Shown here piece by piece: positions 1 through 8,438 of a stretch of 21,479 nt of DNA. Position numbers and translations under genes: made by a program. Each line of letters starts with the position of its first letter. Position 1 is the first letter of the stretch. Under the pieces are notes generated by a model. The model worked only from the letters and a program-made list of their open reading frames with translations, was not told where the DNA came from and did no database searches. The DNA comes from Candidatus Nitrosopumilus sp. (GTDB taxonomy: Archaea; Thermoproteota; Nitrososphaeria; Nitrososphaerales; Nitrosopumilaceae). The stretch covers positions 1-21,479 of the forward strand of contig DRGT01000120.1 of assembly GCA_011055585.1 (NCBI GenBank), given 5' to 3'.

Positions 1-210
1 GTAATAGGAATTTCAAATACTGATAATATCACCTCTAAAGTTGATTTAATAATTCCTGCAAATAATAGAGGAAGAAAAGCGCTTGCTACAGTCTATTGGT
101 TGTTAGCTCATGAGATTTTAGTCGAACGTGGTGAACTCAAAGAAGATCAACCATTAAAATACGAAATAGATGATTTCGAAACCAAGATTACTGAAGAGGA
201 AATAGAATAA
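1..210 (+). CDS. rpsB: 30S ribosomal protein S2, C-terminal part (partial)
   Basis: The window opens inside this gene. Reading frame 1 is open from base 1 to a TAA at 208-210 and gives the last 69 residues. They include the segment IPANNRGRKALATVYWLLA, which is typical of the C-terminal region of archaeal/eukaryotic S2 (uS2), followed by an acidic tail (DDFETKITEEEIE). S2 is a small-subunit ribosomal protein on the back of the 30S head-body junction. The final A of the stop codon is the first base of the next gene's ATG (TAATG), so the two genes are translationally coupled and co-transcribed. S2 next to MEMO and mevalonate kinase is a common archaeal arrangement, which supports the call. The 5' part lies outside the window. 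Confidence 0.9.
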   Translation, partial: VIGISNTDNITSKVDLIIPANNRGRKALATVYWLLAHEILVERGELKEDQPLKYEIDDFETKITEEEIE

Positions 211-1043
211 TGCAGATTAGAACACCAGCAGTAGCTGGAATGTTCTATCCCGGTGAAAAAAACGAATTAAAAGAATCAATACATCAATGTTTTTTACATT
301 CATTTGGTCCGGGAAAACTTCCTCCTACTGAAGAGAAAAAGAAAATTTATGGCGTAATATGTCCTCACGCAGGATACATATATTCAGGTCCAATAGCTTG
401 TCATTCTTTTTATTCAATTTCATCTGAATCGCCGGAATTGTTTATTATTATTGGACCAAATCATTGGGGAGTTGGGTGCAATGTAGCTGCAATGAAAGAT
501 TGTAGTTGGGAAACTCCTCTTGGTCAAGTTGAAGTAGATTCAGATGCAGCTTCTGAATTATCTAAAATTTCTAATATAGTTGATTTAGATTTTTTTTCGC
601 ATACTAAAGAACATAGTCTTGAAGTACAAGTTCCAATGTTACAAGAAGTATATTCAAAATTCAAGATTTTACCAATAATACTAATTGATCAAGAAAAAAA
701 TGCTGCAGAAGAAATTGGTGAGGCGGTCGCAACTATTTCAAAACAAAAAAATTCAATGATTATTGGTTCATCGGATTTTACACATTATGAACCAAATGAA
801 TTTGCACATGATCAGGATAAAGCATTGATTGAGCCAATACTTGATTTAGATGTTGATCAATTCTACAAAGTTCTTTATGAGAAAAATGTAACTGCTTGCG
901 GATATGGTGCAATAGCATCAACCATGATAGCCTGCAAAAAACTTGGGGCCACTAAAGGAGAATTGCTCAAATACGCTACGAGTGGCGACGTGACTGGCGA
1001 TACGAGTTCGGTGGTTGGATACGGGTCGATAATTTTTACTTGA
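210..1043 (+). CDS. amrB: MEMO family protein (AmmeMemoRadiSam system protein B-like)
   Basis: This 277-aa protein belongs to the MEMO family (PF01875/COG1355), which is related in fold to extradiol-type metal-dependent dioxygenases. Recognisable features are RTPAVAGMFYPG at the N-terminus, CPHAGYIYSG with H53, GPNHWG with H85, the EHSLEVQVPML block with H135, and SSDFTHYE with D189/H192. These are the conserved His/Asp positions of the putative metal pocket. The human MEMO Cys244 position appears not to be conserved; this end of the protein reads SGDVTGDTSSVVGYGSI. The ATG overlaps the rpsB stop by one base, and the gene ends overlapping the mevalonate kinase start by four bases, so it is in the same operon. 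The exact biochemical role in archaea is unsettled. Its constant position beside mevalonate-pathway genes has long suggested a link to isoprenoid metabolism, but nothing in the sequence proves it. Confidence 0.88.
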   Translation: MQIRTPAVAGMFYPGEKNELKESIHQCFLHSFGPGKLPPTEEKKKIYGVICPHAGYIYSGPIACHSFYSISSESPELFIIIGPNHWGVGCNVAAMKDCSWETPLGQVEVDSDAASELSKISNIVDLDFFSHTKEHSLEVQVPMLQEVYSKFKILPIILIDQEKNAAEEIGEAVATISKQKNSMIIGSSDFTHYEPNEFAHDQDKALIEPILDLDVDQFYKVLYEKNVTACGYGAIASTMIACKKLGATKGELLKYATSGDVTGDTSSVVGYGSIIFT

Positions 1044-1987
1044 CTTCTAAAGCATCTGCTCCAGGCAAGGTTATCCTGTTTGGAGAACATTTTGTTGTAT
1101 ATGGAAAAAAAGCTATTCTTGCTACAATTAATAAAAGAGTCACAGTAACTTCTGAAAAAATTAATGAAAACAAAATTTCAATAAAATCAGATTTAGGAGA
1201 GCTAGTAAAACCAGTTACTGAATCAATTGAAAAAATTAATTCTCCATTGAAACCATTTTTTTATATAGCAAAAGAAATGCTTCAAAAATTTAATTTTGAT
1301 GGTGGGGTAAACATAGTAGTTGAATCTGAAATTCCTTCAGGTATTGGTTTAGGTTCATCTTCAGCTTGTTGTGTAGCAGGTGCAGCATCTATTTCAAATC
1401 TATTTACAGAACTTTCCAAAGAAAATATCATTGATCTTGCAATAAAAGCTGAGCAAACAATCTTCAAAGATACATCTGGTGCAGATTGTACTGTATGTAC
1501 CCATGGTGGAATAATCGAATATGATAAACAAGGGGGTTTTAAAAAAATTAATTCACCGAATGATTTCACTTTAATCATTTTAAATTCTGGTCAAGCTCAC
1601 ACCACAAGTGTTACAGTTTCTAAAGTAAAAGATTTCAAAGAAAATAACGAAGAAAAATTTTTATCTTTATGTGAAAAAGAAGATGTTCTTATTGCAAATG
1701 TCAAAGAAGCACTTAGAAAAAATGATCTTAAAGCAATTGGAAAGAGCATGTCAGAAAATCAAAACTACTTAGAAGAAATTGGAATTTCAAATGACAAAAT
1801 TCGTGAAATGATAATGTTGGTAAAAAATTATGCTTATGGATCAAAAATCACTGGTGCAGGTGACGGTGGATGTATCATAGCATTAGCTGATGTGATTAAT
1901 TTGGCTGATGTTATGAAGAACCTTCAAGTTAAAAATTACGAATGTTTTTCAGTGAAAATTGATTCAAGAGGATTAGATACTTTTTAA
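1040..1987 (+). CDS. mvk: Mevalonate kinase
   Basis: This 315-aa GHMP-family kinase phosphorylates mevalonate to 5-phosphomevalonate, the first committed phosphorylation of the archaeal mevalonate pathway in the cytoplasm. Motif 1 is SAPGKVILFGEH (residues 6-17, with the conserved K10). Motif 2, the ATP P-loop, is IPSGIGLGSSSAC (98-110). The candidate catalytic Asp is D149 in SGADCTVC. Motif 3 is KITGAGDGGC (269-278). Length fits archaeal MVKs (about 300-320 aa). The start is a TTG at 1040-1042, the only start that preserves the N-terminal motif; it overlaps the MEMO stop by four bases (TTGA). Isopentenyl phosphate kinase follows 24 nt downstream, so the first and last phosphorylation steps of the archaeal pathway are neighbours here, while the genes for the middle steps are elsewhere. 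Confidence 0.94.
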   Translation: MTSKASAPGKVILFGEHFVVYGKKAILATINKRVTVTSEKINENKISIKSDLGELVKPVTESIEKINSPLKPFFYIAKEMLQKFNFDGGVNIVVESEIPSGIGLGSSSACCVAGAASISNLFTELSKENIIDLAIKAEQTIFKDTSGADCTVCTHGGIIEYDKQGGFKKINSPNDFTLIILNSGQAHTTSVTVSKVKDFKENNEEKFLSLCEKEDVLIANVKEALRKNDLKAIGKSMSENQNYLEEIGISNDKIREMIMLVKNYAYGSKITGAGDGGCIIALADVINLADVMKNLQVKNYECFSVKIDSRGLDTF

Positions 1988-2011
1988 CTACGTATTTGTG
2001 TCAAGACAACC

Positions 2012-2755
2012 ATGATTCTTATCAAACTTGGGGGTTCCATTATTACTAATAAGGAAAAACCTCTATCAGCAAGAAAGGGTTCTATAGATAAAATTGTTAA
2101 GGCATTAAAAAAAATTGATGAACCTATTGTTGTTGTACATGGTGGAGGTTCCTATGGTCATTATTGGTCTGTAAAATATAACATGCATACTAAGCCTGCA
2201 AACTACAACATACATGGTGTATCTGTAGTGAAAAATTCAATGATTGAATTAAACAAAATAATTCTTGATTCATTTTTGAAAAATAGATTAAATCCTTATT
2301 GTTTACCTCCAACTGATTTTATTTTTCGGAATAAACCAATTACAAAAAAAATTAAAGAGATTTCAAAAATTGCAAAATCAAATTTAGTTCCAGTAACTTT
2401 TGGTGATGCTTTGTGGTATGAGAAAAAGAAATCTTACATATTATCTGGGGATCAAATTATGTCCATCCTAGCTAAAATTTTAAAACCAAGCTTGTGTGTT
2501 TTTGTATTGAATGTAGATGGACTGTATTCTGATCTAAAAACAAAAAAACTAATTCATGAATTAAAAGGTGAAAAACCATTAATTATAAAATCTTCAAAAG
2601 ATGTTACGGGGGGAATGAAACGAAAAGTTGATGAAGCTACTAAAATTTCTAAAAACGGTATGAATGTGTTTTTTGTAAATGGAAATAAACCCGAAAGAAT
2701 TGTTGATGCAGTGAAAAGAAAAAAATTTCGTGGAACTTTGTTCAAGGTGCGATAA
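2012..2755 (+). CDS. ipk: Isopentenyl phosphate kinase
   Basis: This 247-aa amino acid kinase-family protein converts isopentenyl phosphate to isopentenyl diphosphate with ATP, the hallmark last step of the archaeal mevalonate pathway. It opens with the strand MILIKLGGSIIT and has the glycine-rich loop VVHGGGSYGH at 41-50. H50 matches the catalytic His known from characterised archaeal IPKs (His50 in Thermoplasma, His60 in Methanocaldococcus). That His separates IPK from acetylglutamate and uridylate kinases of the same fold. Later family blocks are PVTFGDALW, LSGDQIMSILA, VDGLYS and the GGMKRKVDEA segment near the C-terminus. The start is ATG at 2012. The stop TAA is one base before the ATG of the IPP isomerase-like gene, so the two are coupled. 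Confidence 0.93.
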   Translation: MILIKLGGSIITNKEKPLSARKGSIDKIVKALKKIDEPIVVVHGGGSYGHYWSVKYNMHTKPANYNIHGVSVVKNSMIELNKIILDSFLKNRLNPYCLPPTDFIFRNKPITKKIKEISKIAKSNLVPVTFGDALWYEKKKSYILSGDQIMSILAKILKPSLCVFVLNVDGLYSDLKTKKLIHELKGEKPLIIKSSKDVTGGMKRKVDEATKISKNGMNVFFVNGNKPERIVDAVKRKKFRGTLFKVR

Positions 2756-2756
2756 A

Positions 2757-3395
2757 ATGACAGAAAATGTTATTCTTGTTGATGAAAATGATAACAAAAT
2801 TGGTTTGGAAGAAAAGGTAAAATGTCATCTTCCAAACGGAAAGCTACACCGTGCTTTTACTGCTCTTTTGTTTGATAAAAATGGAAGATTAGTTTTAACA
2901 AAAAGAAGTTCTGGTAAAATGCTCTGGCCAGGAGATTGGGATGGAACATTTGCTAGTCACCCAAGAGAAACAGAAACATACATTTCATCAGCAGCGAGAA
3001 GAATGCCCGAAGAATTAGGAATTCAATGTGAAATGGATTATTTAATGAAGTTTGAATACCATGTTCCATACAAGAATGTAGGTTCAGAAAATGAGATTTG
3101 TGGCACCTTAATTGGGATTGTTGATGATTTATCAGGTTTCAAAATTGTTGATGAAGAAATTAGTGAAGTAAGAGCAATTTCAGTGGAAGAATTAAAGCTA
3201 GATTTGGAAAAAAATCCTCAGATGTATTGTCCTTGGACGTTAGTTGCTTTATTCCTACTTCCTTCTTCAGAAACATCTATGCTTGAAAAATACAAAACAG
3301 TTCTTTTACCTTGGATTGAACCTGAAGCAAGAAAATCTTTAGAAGAATCAATAAAATATCATTTTCCTGACGATGATTGGAGGTTAGTAAATTAA
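2757..3395 (+). CDS. idi: Type I isopentenyl-diphosphate delta-isomerase-like Nudix protein, catalytic Cys replaced
   Basis: This 212-aa Nudix-fold protein is homologous to type I IPP:DMAPP isomerase, which makes the DMAPP primer for prenyl chain synthesis. The metal ligands of the E. coli enzyme are all in register: H24 and H31 (CHLPNGKLH), H68 (SHP), and E111/E113 (ENE). The Nudix-like helix RRMPEELGI (81-89), W61 and W160 (CPW) are also kept. The residue aligned with catalytic Cys67 of E. coli, in W-x4-C-x-H-P, is Ala66 here (WDGTFASHP). I chose the ATG at 2757 over an in-frame TTG at 2730, because 2730 would lie deep in ipk and 2757 sits just after the ipk stop. The gene ends in TAATG, shared with the prenyltransferase gene. 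Position argues for an isomerase, but the Ala makes activity uncertain; a Nudix hydrolase of isoprenoid phosphates is the alternative. Confidence 0.85.
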   Translation: MTENVILVDENDNKIGLEEKVKCHLPNGKLHRAFTALLFDKNGRLVLTKRSSGKMLWPGDWDGTFASHPRETETYISSAARRMPEELGIQCEMDYLMKFEYHVPYKNVGSENEICGTLIGIVDDLSGFKIVDEEISEVRAISVEELKLDLEKNPQMYCPWTLVALFLLPSSETSMLEKYKTVLLPWIEPEARKSLEESIKYHFPDDDWRLVN

Positions 3396-4372
3396 TGAAT
3401 GCATCAAAACTCAAAAAAACTGCAAAAATCGTAAATCATTTTCTTGGATCACAAATTAAAGGTGAACCTGCTCAACTTTACAAAGCTGCGGCATATCTAA
3501 TTGTAAATGGTGGGAAAAGACTTAGGCCATACATGGTGTTGAAGAGTTGTCAAGTTTTAGGTGGAAAGAGTAAAGATGCCATGTCTGCTGCAGGAGCTGT
3601 TGAAATGGTGCATAATTTTACTTTGACACATGACGATATCATGGATAATGATGAAGTACGTCATGGCGTTCCAACCACACATAAAAAATTTGGAATTCCT
3701 CTTGCAATTTTAGCAGGAGATGTTTTGTTTTCAAAAGCCTTTCAAGTAGTTTCAAAATCAAATCTACCACCAAAATCAACTGCTGAATTAATTTCAAGGT
3801 TATCAAAAGCATGTGTAGATATTTGTGAAGGACAGCTTCTAGATATCAAAATGGCTGAAAGTAAAAAAATTCCATCCCAAAGTGAATATATCAAAATGAT
3901 TAGTAAAAAAACCGCAGCACTGTTTGATGTATCTTGTTCTATGGGTGCAATTTGCGCAAAATCGAAAAATAAAGATATTTCAAATCTTTCATCATTTGGA
4001 AAAAATTTAGGAATTGCTTTTCAGATTACAGATGATCTAATGGGAGTGATGGGCGATCCTAAGATTACAAAGAAACCAGTTGGAAATGATCTAAGAGAAG
4101 GGAAAAAATCTCTTCCAATCTTGCTTGCGATAAAAAAAGCAAAGGGTAAAAATAAAAAAATTCTTCTCCATACATTTGGAAATCAAAAAGCAAAGAAAAA
4201 CGAAATTCAAAGTGTAGTAAAAATTATCAAATCTTTGGGAATTGAAAAATCTGTGCGTAATCAGGCCCTTCATTATGCTGAAAAAGCTCAAAAATCACTA
4301 AATTCCTATTCAGGAGCTAGCAAAAATGAGTTAATTTCACTTCTAGACTTTGTTGTAAAAAGGAGTTTATAA
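3395..4372 (+). CDS. idsA: Geranylgeranyl/farnesyl diphosphate synthase (polyprenyl synthetase)
   Basis: This 325-aa trans-prenyltransferase condenses IPP onto DMAPP, GPP and FPP to supply the C20 chains of archaeal ether lipids. It shows GGKRLRPYM (39-47), the first aspartate-rich motif DDIMD (D80, D81, D84), the second motif QITDDLMGVMGD (with D213/D214), and the KKPVGNDLREGKKSLP block (226-241). An aromatic residue, F75, lies five positions before the first motif, where archaeal GGPP synthases carry their chain-length-setting Phe, so C20 product is likely, though not proved. I chose the ATG at 3395, which shares its A with the idi stop (TAATG); an upstream in-frame codon at 3377 lies inside idi and is unlikely. 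The 3' end carries AGGAG, which serves as the ribosome binding site of gltX. Confidence 0.93.
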   Translation: MNASKLKKTAKIVNHFLGSQIKGEPAQLYKAAAYLIVNGGKRLRPYMVLKSCQVLGGKSKDAMSAAGAVEMVHNFTLTHDDIMDNDEVRHGVPTTHKKFGIPLAILAGDVLFSKAFQVVSKSNLPPKSTAELISRLSKACVDICEGQLLDIKMAESKKIPSQSEYIKMISKKTAALFDVSCSMGAICAKSKNKDISNLSSFGKNLGIAFQITDDLMGVMGDPKITKKPVGNDLREGKKSLPILLAIKKAKGKNKKILLHTFGNQKAKKNEIQSVVKIIKSLGIEKSVRNQALHYAEKAQKSLNSYSGASKNELISLLDFVVKRSL

Positions 4373-4373
4373 T

Positions 4374-6083
4374 TTGGATGAAGAACTAAAAAAGGAAATT
4401 AGAAAAATAGCATTACAAAATGCATTTGAACATGATGGTCAAACAAAAGATAAAATTGTTTTATCAAAAATTCTAGGTACAAAACCAGAACTTCGTTCAA
4501 AAGTTAATGAGATAAGCTCTGAAATAGCTACAATCGTTAATGAAGTAAACAAAATTTCTCCTTCAGAACAAAAATCAGAAATTGAAAATAATTTTCCTGA
4601 AATTCTTGTACCAAAAGAAAAACAAGAAGAGAGAAAAGGATTACCTCCACTTGAAGGAGCTGAAAAAGGTGAAGTCATTACTCGATTTCCTCCAGAACCA
4701 AATGGATATCCACATATTGGCCATGCAAAAGCTGCTATAATCAATGAAGAATATGTAAACATGTATGGTGGTAAAAAAATTCTAAGAATGGATGACACAA
4801 ATCCAGAAAATGAAAGACTTGAGTATTATGCCGCAATTAAAGTTGGTCTTGAATGGCTTGGAATTAAATACGATATTATAAAAAATACTTCAGATGATAT
4901 GGAATTATTATATGAAAAAAGTTTAGAGATAATTAATTCTGGAAATGCTTACATTTGTACATGCAAACGCGATAACATTAGCAAAAACAGAAGAGAAATG
5001 AAAGCATGCAAATGTAGTATGAATGATCAGAATCAAAATAATGACAGATGGCATAAGATGTTTGAAAAATATAAGCAAGGTGAAGCTACTGTTCGTTTTC
5101 GTGGAAATATGAAATCAGAAAACACTGTTATGAGAGATCCCGTTTTGTTTAGAGTTATAGAAGCTAAACATCCGTTACTTGGTGATAGATATAGAGTATG
5201 GCCAAGCTATGATTTTGCTGTAGCGATTGAAGACAGCATTGATGGTGTCTCCCATGCATTCAGATCAAAAGAATACGAACTTAGAAATGAGCTATATTAT
5301 TCGATTCTTGAGGCACTAAAAATGAGAAAGCCGAGAATGTTAGAGTTTTCGAGGCTAGAATTCAAGGGAATGCCTGTGTCAAAACGAGTTCTCAAACCAT
5401 TAATTGAAGAGGGAAGAATTTCATGGTATGATGATCCTAGATTGCCAACATTAGAATCTCTAAAAAGAAGAGGAATAACTTCAAATGCAATTAGAAAATT
5501 CATACTTTCTTTGGGATTTACAAAAGCAGATACGCTAGCACCTTTTGACGCATTAGAATCTTTTAATCGAAAAATTGTGGACGGAGATAGTATTAGACTA
5601 TACATGGTAAAAAATCCAAAAAAATTAGTAGTGAAAAAATTGCCCTCATCATTTGTTGAATTACTAAATCATCCAACAAAAGATATGGGAAAAAGAAAAG
5701 TAGAGATTGATGAAAATTTGTATATTTCATCTGATGATGCAACTAATCTTAGTTCTGGCACAAATATTCGATTAATGGGTTTGGGAAACATTGCTATAAC
5801 AAAAAATAATTATGAATTAGAAGGAGAGTTTACTGGTGATGATATTAATGTTGATTATCCAAAATTTCAATGGGTCCCACAAAAAAATTCTCATGAATTA
5901 AAAATTCTAATTCCAAAACAATTATTCATTGATGGGAAATTTAATGAAGATAGCTTAGAAGAGATTATTGTACGTACTGAACCATACTTTTTAGAATTAT
6001 CTGAAGGTGCTGAAATACAATTTGTAAGATTTGGATATTGTCGAAAAGATTCACAAAATCAAGCAATATTTACACATAAGTGA
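4374..6083 (+). CDS. gltX: Glutamyl-tRNA synthetase, archaeal type
   Basis: This 569-aa class I aminoacyl-tRNA synthetase charges tRNA with glutamate. A helical N-terminal extension (about residues 1-95) precedes the catalytic Rossmann core, which begins ITRFPPEPNGYPHIGHAK with the HIGH signature at 114-117. The DDTNPEN block follows (141-147). The KMSKS counterpart is PVSKR (335-339). The C-terminal half is the all-beta anticodon-binding domain shared by archaeal GluRS and GlnRS, not the helical bacterial one. Two CxC pairs (C196/C198 and C213/C215) may bind zinc. As in other archaea, the enzyme is probably non-discriminating and works with an amidotransferase to make Gln-tRNA. The start is TTG at 4374, supported by AGGAG at 4361-4365; the nearby ATG at 4378 runs into a stop at once. 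Confidence 0.93.
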   Translation: MDEELKKEIRKIALQNAFEHDGQTKDKIVLSKILGTKPELRSKVNEISSEIATIVNEVNKISPSEQKSEIENNFPEILVPKEKQEERKGLPPLEGAEKGEVITRFPPEPNGYPHIGHAKAAIINEEYVNMYGGKKILRMDDTNPENERLEYYAAIKVGLEWLGIKYDIIKNTSDDMELLYEKSLEIINSGNAYICTCKRDNISKNRREMKACKCSMNDQNQNNDRWHKMFEKYKQGEATVRFRGNMKSENTVMRDPVLFRVIEAKHPLLGDRYRVWPSYDFAVAIEDSIDGVSHAFRSKEYELRNELYYSILEALKMRKPRMLEFSRLEFKGMPVSKRVLKPLIEEGRISWYDDPRLPTLESLKRRGITSNAIRKFILSLGFTKADTLAPFDALESFNRKIVDGDSIRLYMVKNPKKLVVKKLPSSFVELLNHPTKDMGKRKVEIDENLYISSDDATNLSSGTNIRLMGLGNIAITKNNYELEGEFTGDDINVDYPKFQWVPQKNSHELKILIPKQLFIDGKFNEDSLEEIIVRTEPYFLELSEGAEIQFVRFGYCRKDSQNQAIFTHK

Positions 6084-6089
6084 GTTGAT

Positions 6090-6950
6090 ATGAAAATTGC
6101 AAGACTAGTTGAATCAAATAACGAAACATATGGTTTTGTTAAGGATGGGCATGTATCAACAAAAGACGAAATAACTTTTGAAACTGGTGTACCAATTCCT
6201 CAAAGCATCAAGGATTTTTTGTTTGATGGCTGGTACGATGAAGTAATGAATAAGATATCGAGATTGCCGTATAAGAAAAATTTGTCAAAATTCCAATTGT
6301 TAGCGCCAATTCCAAATCCTTCAAAAATTATTTGCTTAGCATTTAATTATTCAGACCATGCTGAAGAACAAAACTTACAACCTCCTAAGGACCCAGTCAT
6401 AATTTTCAAGCCTAGAACAACTTTATGTGGTTCAAATTCAGAAATTATTTGTCCTAATTTTGTAACTCGACTAGATTACGAGGTAGAATTGGCCATTGTG
6501 ATAGGGAAAACATGTAAAAATATTGATGAAGGTGAAGCAAAAAATGCTATTTTTGGATACATGATTTTCAATGATGTTTCTGCTAGAGATATTCAATTTA
6601 GTGATAAGCAATTTGGCCGAGCAAAAAGTTTTGACACTTTTGCCCCTTGTGGACCATGGATTACAACAATGGATGAAATTCCTGATGCCCATAAACTCCA
6701 ACTTATAACTAAAATCAATGGTGAAACAAGACAAGATTCATCAACAAGTAAAATGTTTTTGAAAATTCCAGAAATTGTTTCAAAATTAAGTAAAGTTATG
6801 ACATTAGAAAAAGGAGACATCATATCTACTGGAACACCATCTGGGGTTGTTCTAAAAAACCCTAATCTAGAATATCTAAAAGATGGTGATGAAATTGAAA
6901 TGGAGATTGAAAATTTAGGCACTCTTAAAAACACAGTGAGGTTTGTATAA
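6090..6950 (+). CDS. Fumarylacetoacetate hydrolase family protein
   Basis: This 286-aa protein has an N-terminal region of about 70 residues followed by the FAH catalytic domain (PF01557). Visible landmarks are SKIICLAFNYSDHAEE (78-93), IFKPRTTLCG, the metal ligands E131 and E133 in DYEVELAIVIGK, D162 in FNDVSARD, the Lys of RAKSFDTF (K179), and GDIISTGTPSGV near the C-terminus. Family members are Mg2+/Mn2+ enzymes that act on beta-diketo or oxo-acids (acylpyruvate hydrolase, oxaloacetate decarboxylase, 2-hydroxyhepta-2,4-diene-1,7-dioate isomerase); sequence alone does not settle the substrate. The ATG lies six bases after the gltX stop, so it is probably the last gene of the lipid/translation operon. 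It converges with the next gene, leaving only four bases between the stops. Confidence 0.9.
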   Translation: MKIARLVESNNETYGFVKDGHVSTKDEITFETGVPIPQSIKDFLFDGWYDEVMNKISRLPYKKNLSKFQLLAPIPNPSKIICLAFNYSDHAEEQNLQPPKDPVIIFKPRTTLCGSNSEIICPNFVTRLDYEVELAIVIGKTCKNIDEGEAKNAIFGYMIFNDVSARDIQFSDKQFGRAKSFDTFAPCGPWITTMDEIPDAHKLQLITKINGETRQDSSTSKMFLKIPEIVSKLSKVMTLEKGDIISTGTPSGVVLKNPNLEYLKDGDEIEMEIENLGTLKNTVRFV

Positions 6951-6954
6951 AAAA

Positions 6955-7764
6955 CTAAATTTTCTTTTTTATAAGATGAAATTGTAATCTATATTGAAGA
7001 CCAATAAAATCTGTTAATGATTTTAATTTTGTAAGAATTTGAACTCGTTTATAGTTTTTAGTGTAAGCAAAATTTTGTATGTAAGAAAAAATATCATTCA
7101 AACTATTAATTTTTTCTGAAATTACAGTGACTAAAAGTGTTTTATCAAAATGCTTAGAATCAGAAAAAATTGCCACGCTGTCTGTTGAATCATTAGTTTC
7201 AAAAAATATGATTCTTTTTTCGTTAATTAACGATAATCTTGTTTTATCATCTAATGGCACCCATCTCCATGAATTAACATAGCAAAAGTTAGGGGAAAAA
7301 ATTATTGATGGCACTTTTTTTTCGTAGCTTGCAAATTTTATCTTTGAAACTGAATCAATTTTTTTAGGTTCTAGGCAATAGAAATTCCATGTTTCAAAAT
7401 TTTTATAGTTAAGTTTTTGTGCAAGATCTAATGATTTCTTGTTTGTTGATTCAATAAGCATATATGAAATAGTACATTCATTTTGTTTTCCTATTTTTTC
7501 AGATTCTGTTACAAGTTTGGAAGCATACCCTTTTCTTCTGAAGTTTTCATTTACTCGAATTCCTTCAATCCAAACCTGTTTTCCTTTGTAAATTGCTGCA
7601 TGACATATTGCTACAGGTATATCTTCATCATGAATTACCAAGAAATTTCCTTCTTCTATCCATGAATCCCAAACGTCACTAATGTAATCACCCCATGAAA
7701 AGGTGTTTTTGCAAAATTCTAATACTGCCTGTTTTTCGTTGTTTGTAACTTTTGATACAATCAA
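6955..7764 (-). CDS. GNAT family N-acetyltransferase
   Basis: This 269-aa protein carries a GNAT fold in its first half. EGIRVNENFRRKGYASKLV (67-85) matches motif A, the acetyl-CoA pyrophosphate-binding loop (R76-R-K-G79-Y-A81). The preceding strand, VWIEGIRV, and the segment AICHAAIYKGKQ fit the core sheet. The second half (about 130-269) may be a second, degenerate GNAT-like domain, but I see no second acetyl-CoA motif. The substrate cannot be inferred. The start is TTG at 7762-7764; a stop lies in frame just upstream and no ATG is available. It runs opposite to its neighbours: convergent with the FAH gene and divergent from the Rieske gene, with 42 bases between the starts. Confidence 0.82.
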   Translation of the reverse strand: MIVSKVTNNEKQAVLEFCKNTFSWGDYISDVWDSWIEEGNFLVIHDEDIPVAICHAAIYKGKQVWIEGIRVNENFRRKGYASKLVTESEKIGKQNECTISYMLIESTNKKSLDLAQKLNYKNFETWNFYCLEPKKIDSVSKIKFASYEKKVPSIIFSPNFCYVNSWRWVPLDDKTRLSLINEKRIIFFETNDSTDSVAIFSDSKHFDKTLLVTVISEKINSLNDIFSYIQNFAYTKNYKRVQILTKLKSLTDFIGLQYRLQFHLIKKKI

Positions 7765-7806
7765 TGAATAGAAAAATTATTAAGAATAGTTAAACGATCT
7801 TATTAT

Positions 7807-8115
7807 ATGAGTAAGGCGATAGCAGGAAAAGTATCTGATCTATCAGATGGAAAGCTTCACAAAGTTTCTGTTGAAGGAAAAGAGATTCTTGTAGTAAATG
7901 TTGGTGGAAGTTATTTTGCTGTAGAAGATACTTGTACACATTCAGGTTCAAGTTTATCAGAAGGAACACTTGATGGTTCAACTGTAACGTGTGGTTGGCA
8001 TGGCGCTCAATTTGATTGTAAAACAGGTAATCTAGTAAAATTTCCAGCGAAAATTAACAATTTACAGTCTTACAAGGTTGTCGTTGAATCTAACGATGTA
8101 ATTATAGAGGTGTGA
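7807..8115 (+). CDS. Small Rieske [2Fe-2S] ferredoxin (paralogue A)
   Basis: This 102-aa stand-alone Rieske domain holds both cluster-binding boxes: C43-T-H45 and C62-G-W-H65, separated by 16 residues. Two Cys and two His would bind a [2Fe-2S] centre. There is no signal peptide or membrane anchor, so it is a soluble cytoplasmic electron carrier of the type related to dioxygenase ferredoxins and NirD, not a respiratory Rieske subunit. Its partner is unknown. The ATG has an AT-rich TATA-like stretch (about 7772-7782) some 29 nt upstream and no clear ribosome binding site, which suggests a leaderless mRNA. A second Rieske protein of identical length lies at 16454-16762, and by eye the two match at over half of positions. 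Confidence 0.92.
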   Translation: MSKAIAGKVSDLSDGKLHKVSVEGKEILVVNVGGSYFAVEDTCTHSGSSLSEGTLDGSTVTCGWHGAQFDCKTGNLVKFPAKINNLQSYKVVVESNDVIIEV

Positions 8116-8151
8116 TTAGAGATTAAACTAATTCCGTTTGGTGAGAAAAAA

Positions 8152-8418
8152 TTGGGTGATGAAGAAAATAAAGAACAATTAAAGGAAGCAATTCAGGCAT
8201 TGTCAGAAGTTGTTGCAAATCCTTCAACTCCAAAGATGATTAGAAAGAGTATTACAGACTTGGTTACTGAATTGCTTACTGATGAATATTCCAAATCTGT
8301 GAGGGCTGCAAATGCAATTAGTGTATTAGATGATATTACGCAAGATCCTAACATGCCATCTTATGTTAGAGTTACTCTATGGCAGGCAGTTTCAAAACTT
8401 GAAGGCATAAGGGAATAA
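8152..8418 (+). CDS. UPF0147 family protein
   Basis: This 88-aa, mostly helical protein matches the archaeal UPF0147 family (PF03685). The core is a helical pattern running ALSEVVANPSTPKMIRKSI, followed by RAANAISVLDDITQDPNMP and YVRVTLWQAVSKLE. Members are short, soluble and widespread in archaea, and their function is not established. The start is taken as TTG at 8152-8154, which gives the family-typical length; no in-frame ATG precedes the conserved region. It lies 36 bases after the Rieske gene on the same strand and 20 bases before a methyltransferase gene, so these three may be co-transcribed. Nothing in the sequence shows a functional link with either neighbour. Confidence 0.88.
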   Translation: MGDEENKEQLKEAIQALSEVVANPSTPKMIRKSITDLVTELLTDEYSKSVRAANAISVLDDITQDPNMPSYVRVTLWQAVSKLEGIRE

Positions 8419-8438
8419 ATTCCCAACTAAATTAATTC

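Noticed and set aside
2730..2756. In-frame TTG start nine codons before the idi ATG
   Set aside because: It would lie inside the end of ipk and add a Cys-rich extension absent from the family; the ATG at 2757 directly follows the ipk stop.
3377..3394. In-frame upstream start for the prenyl diphosphate synthase
   Set aside because: It lies within the end of idi; the TAATG junction at 3393-3397 is the same coupling seen elsewhere in the operon.
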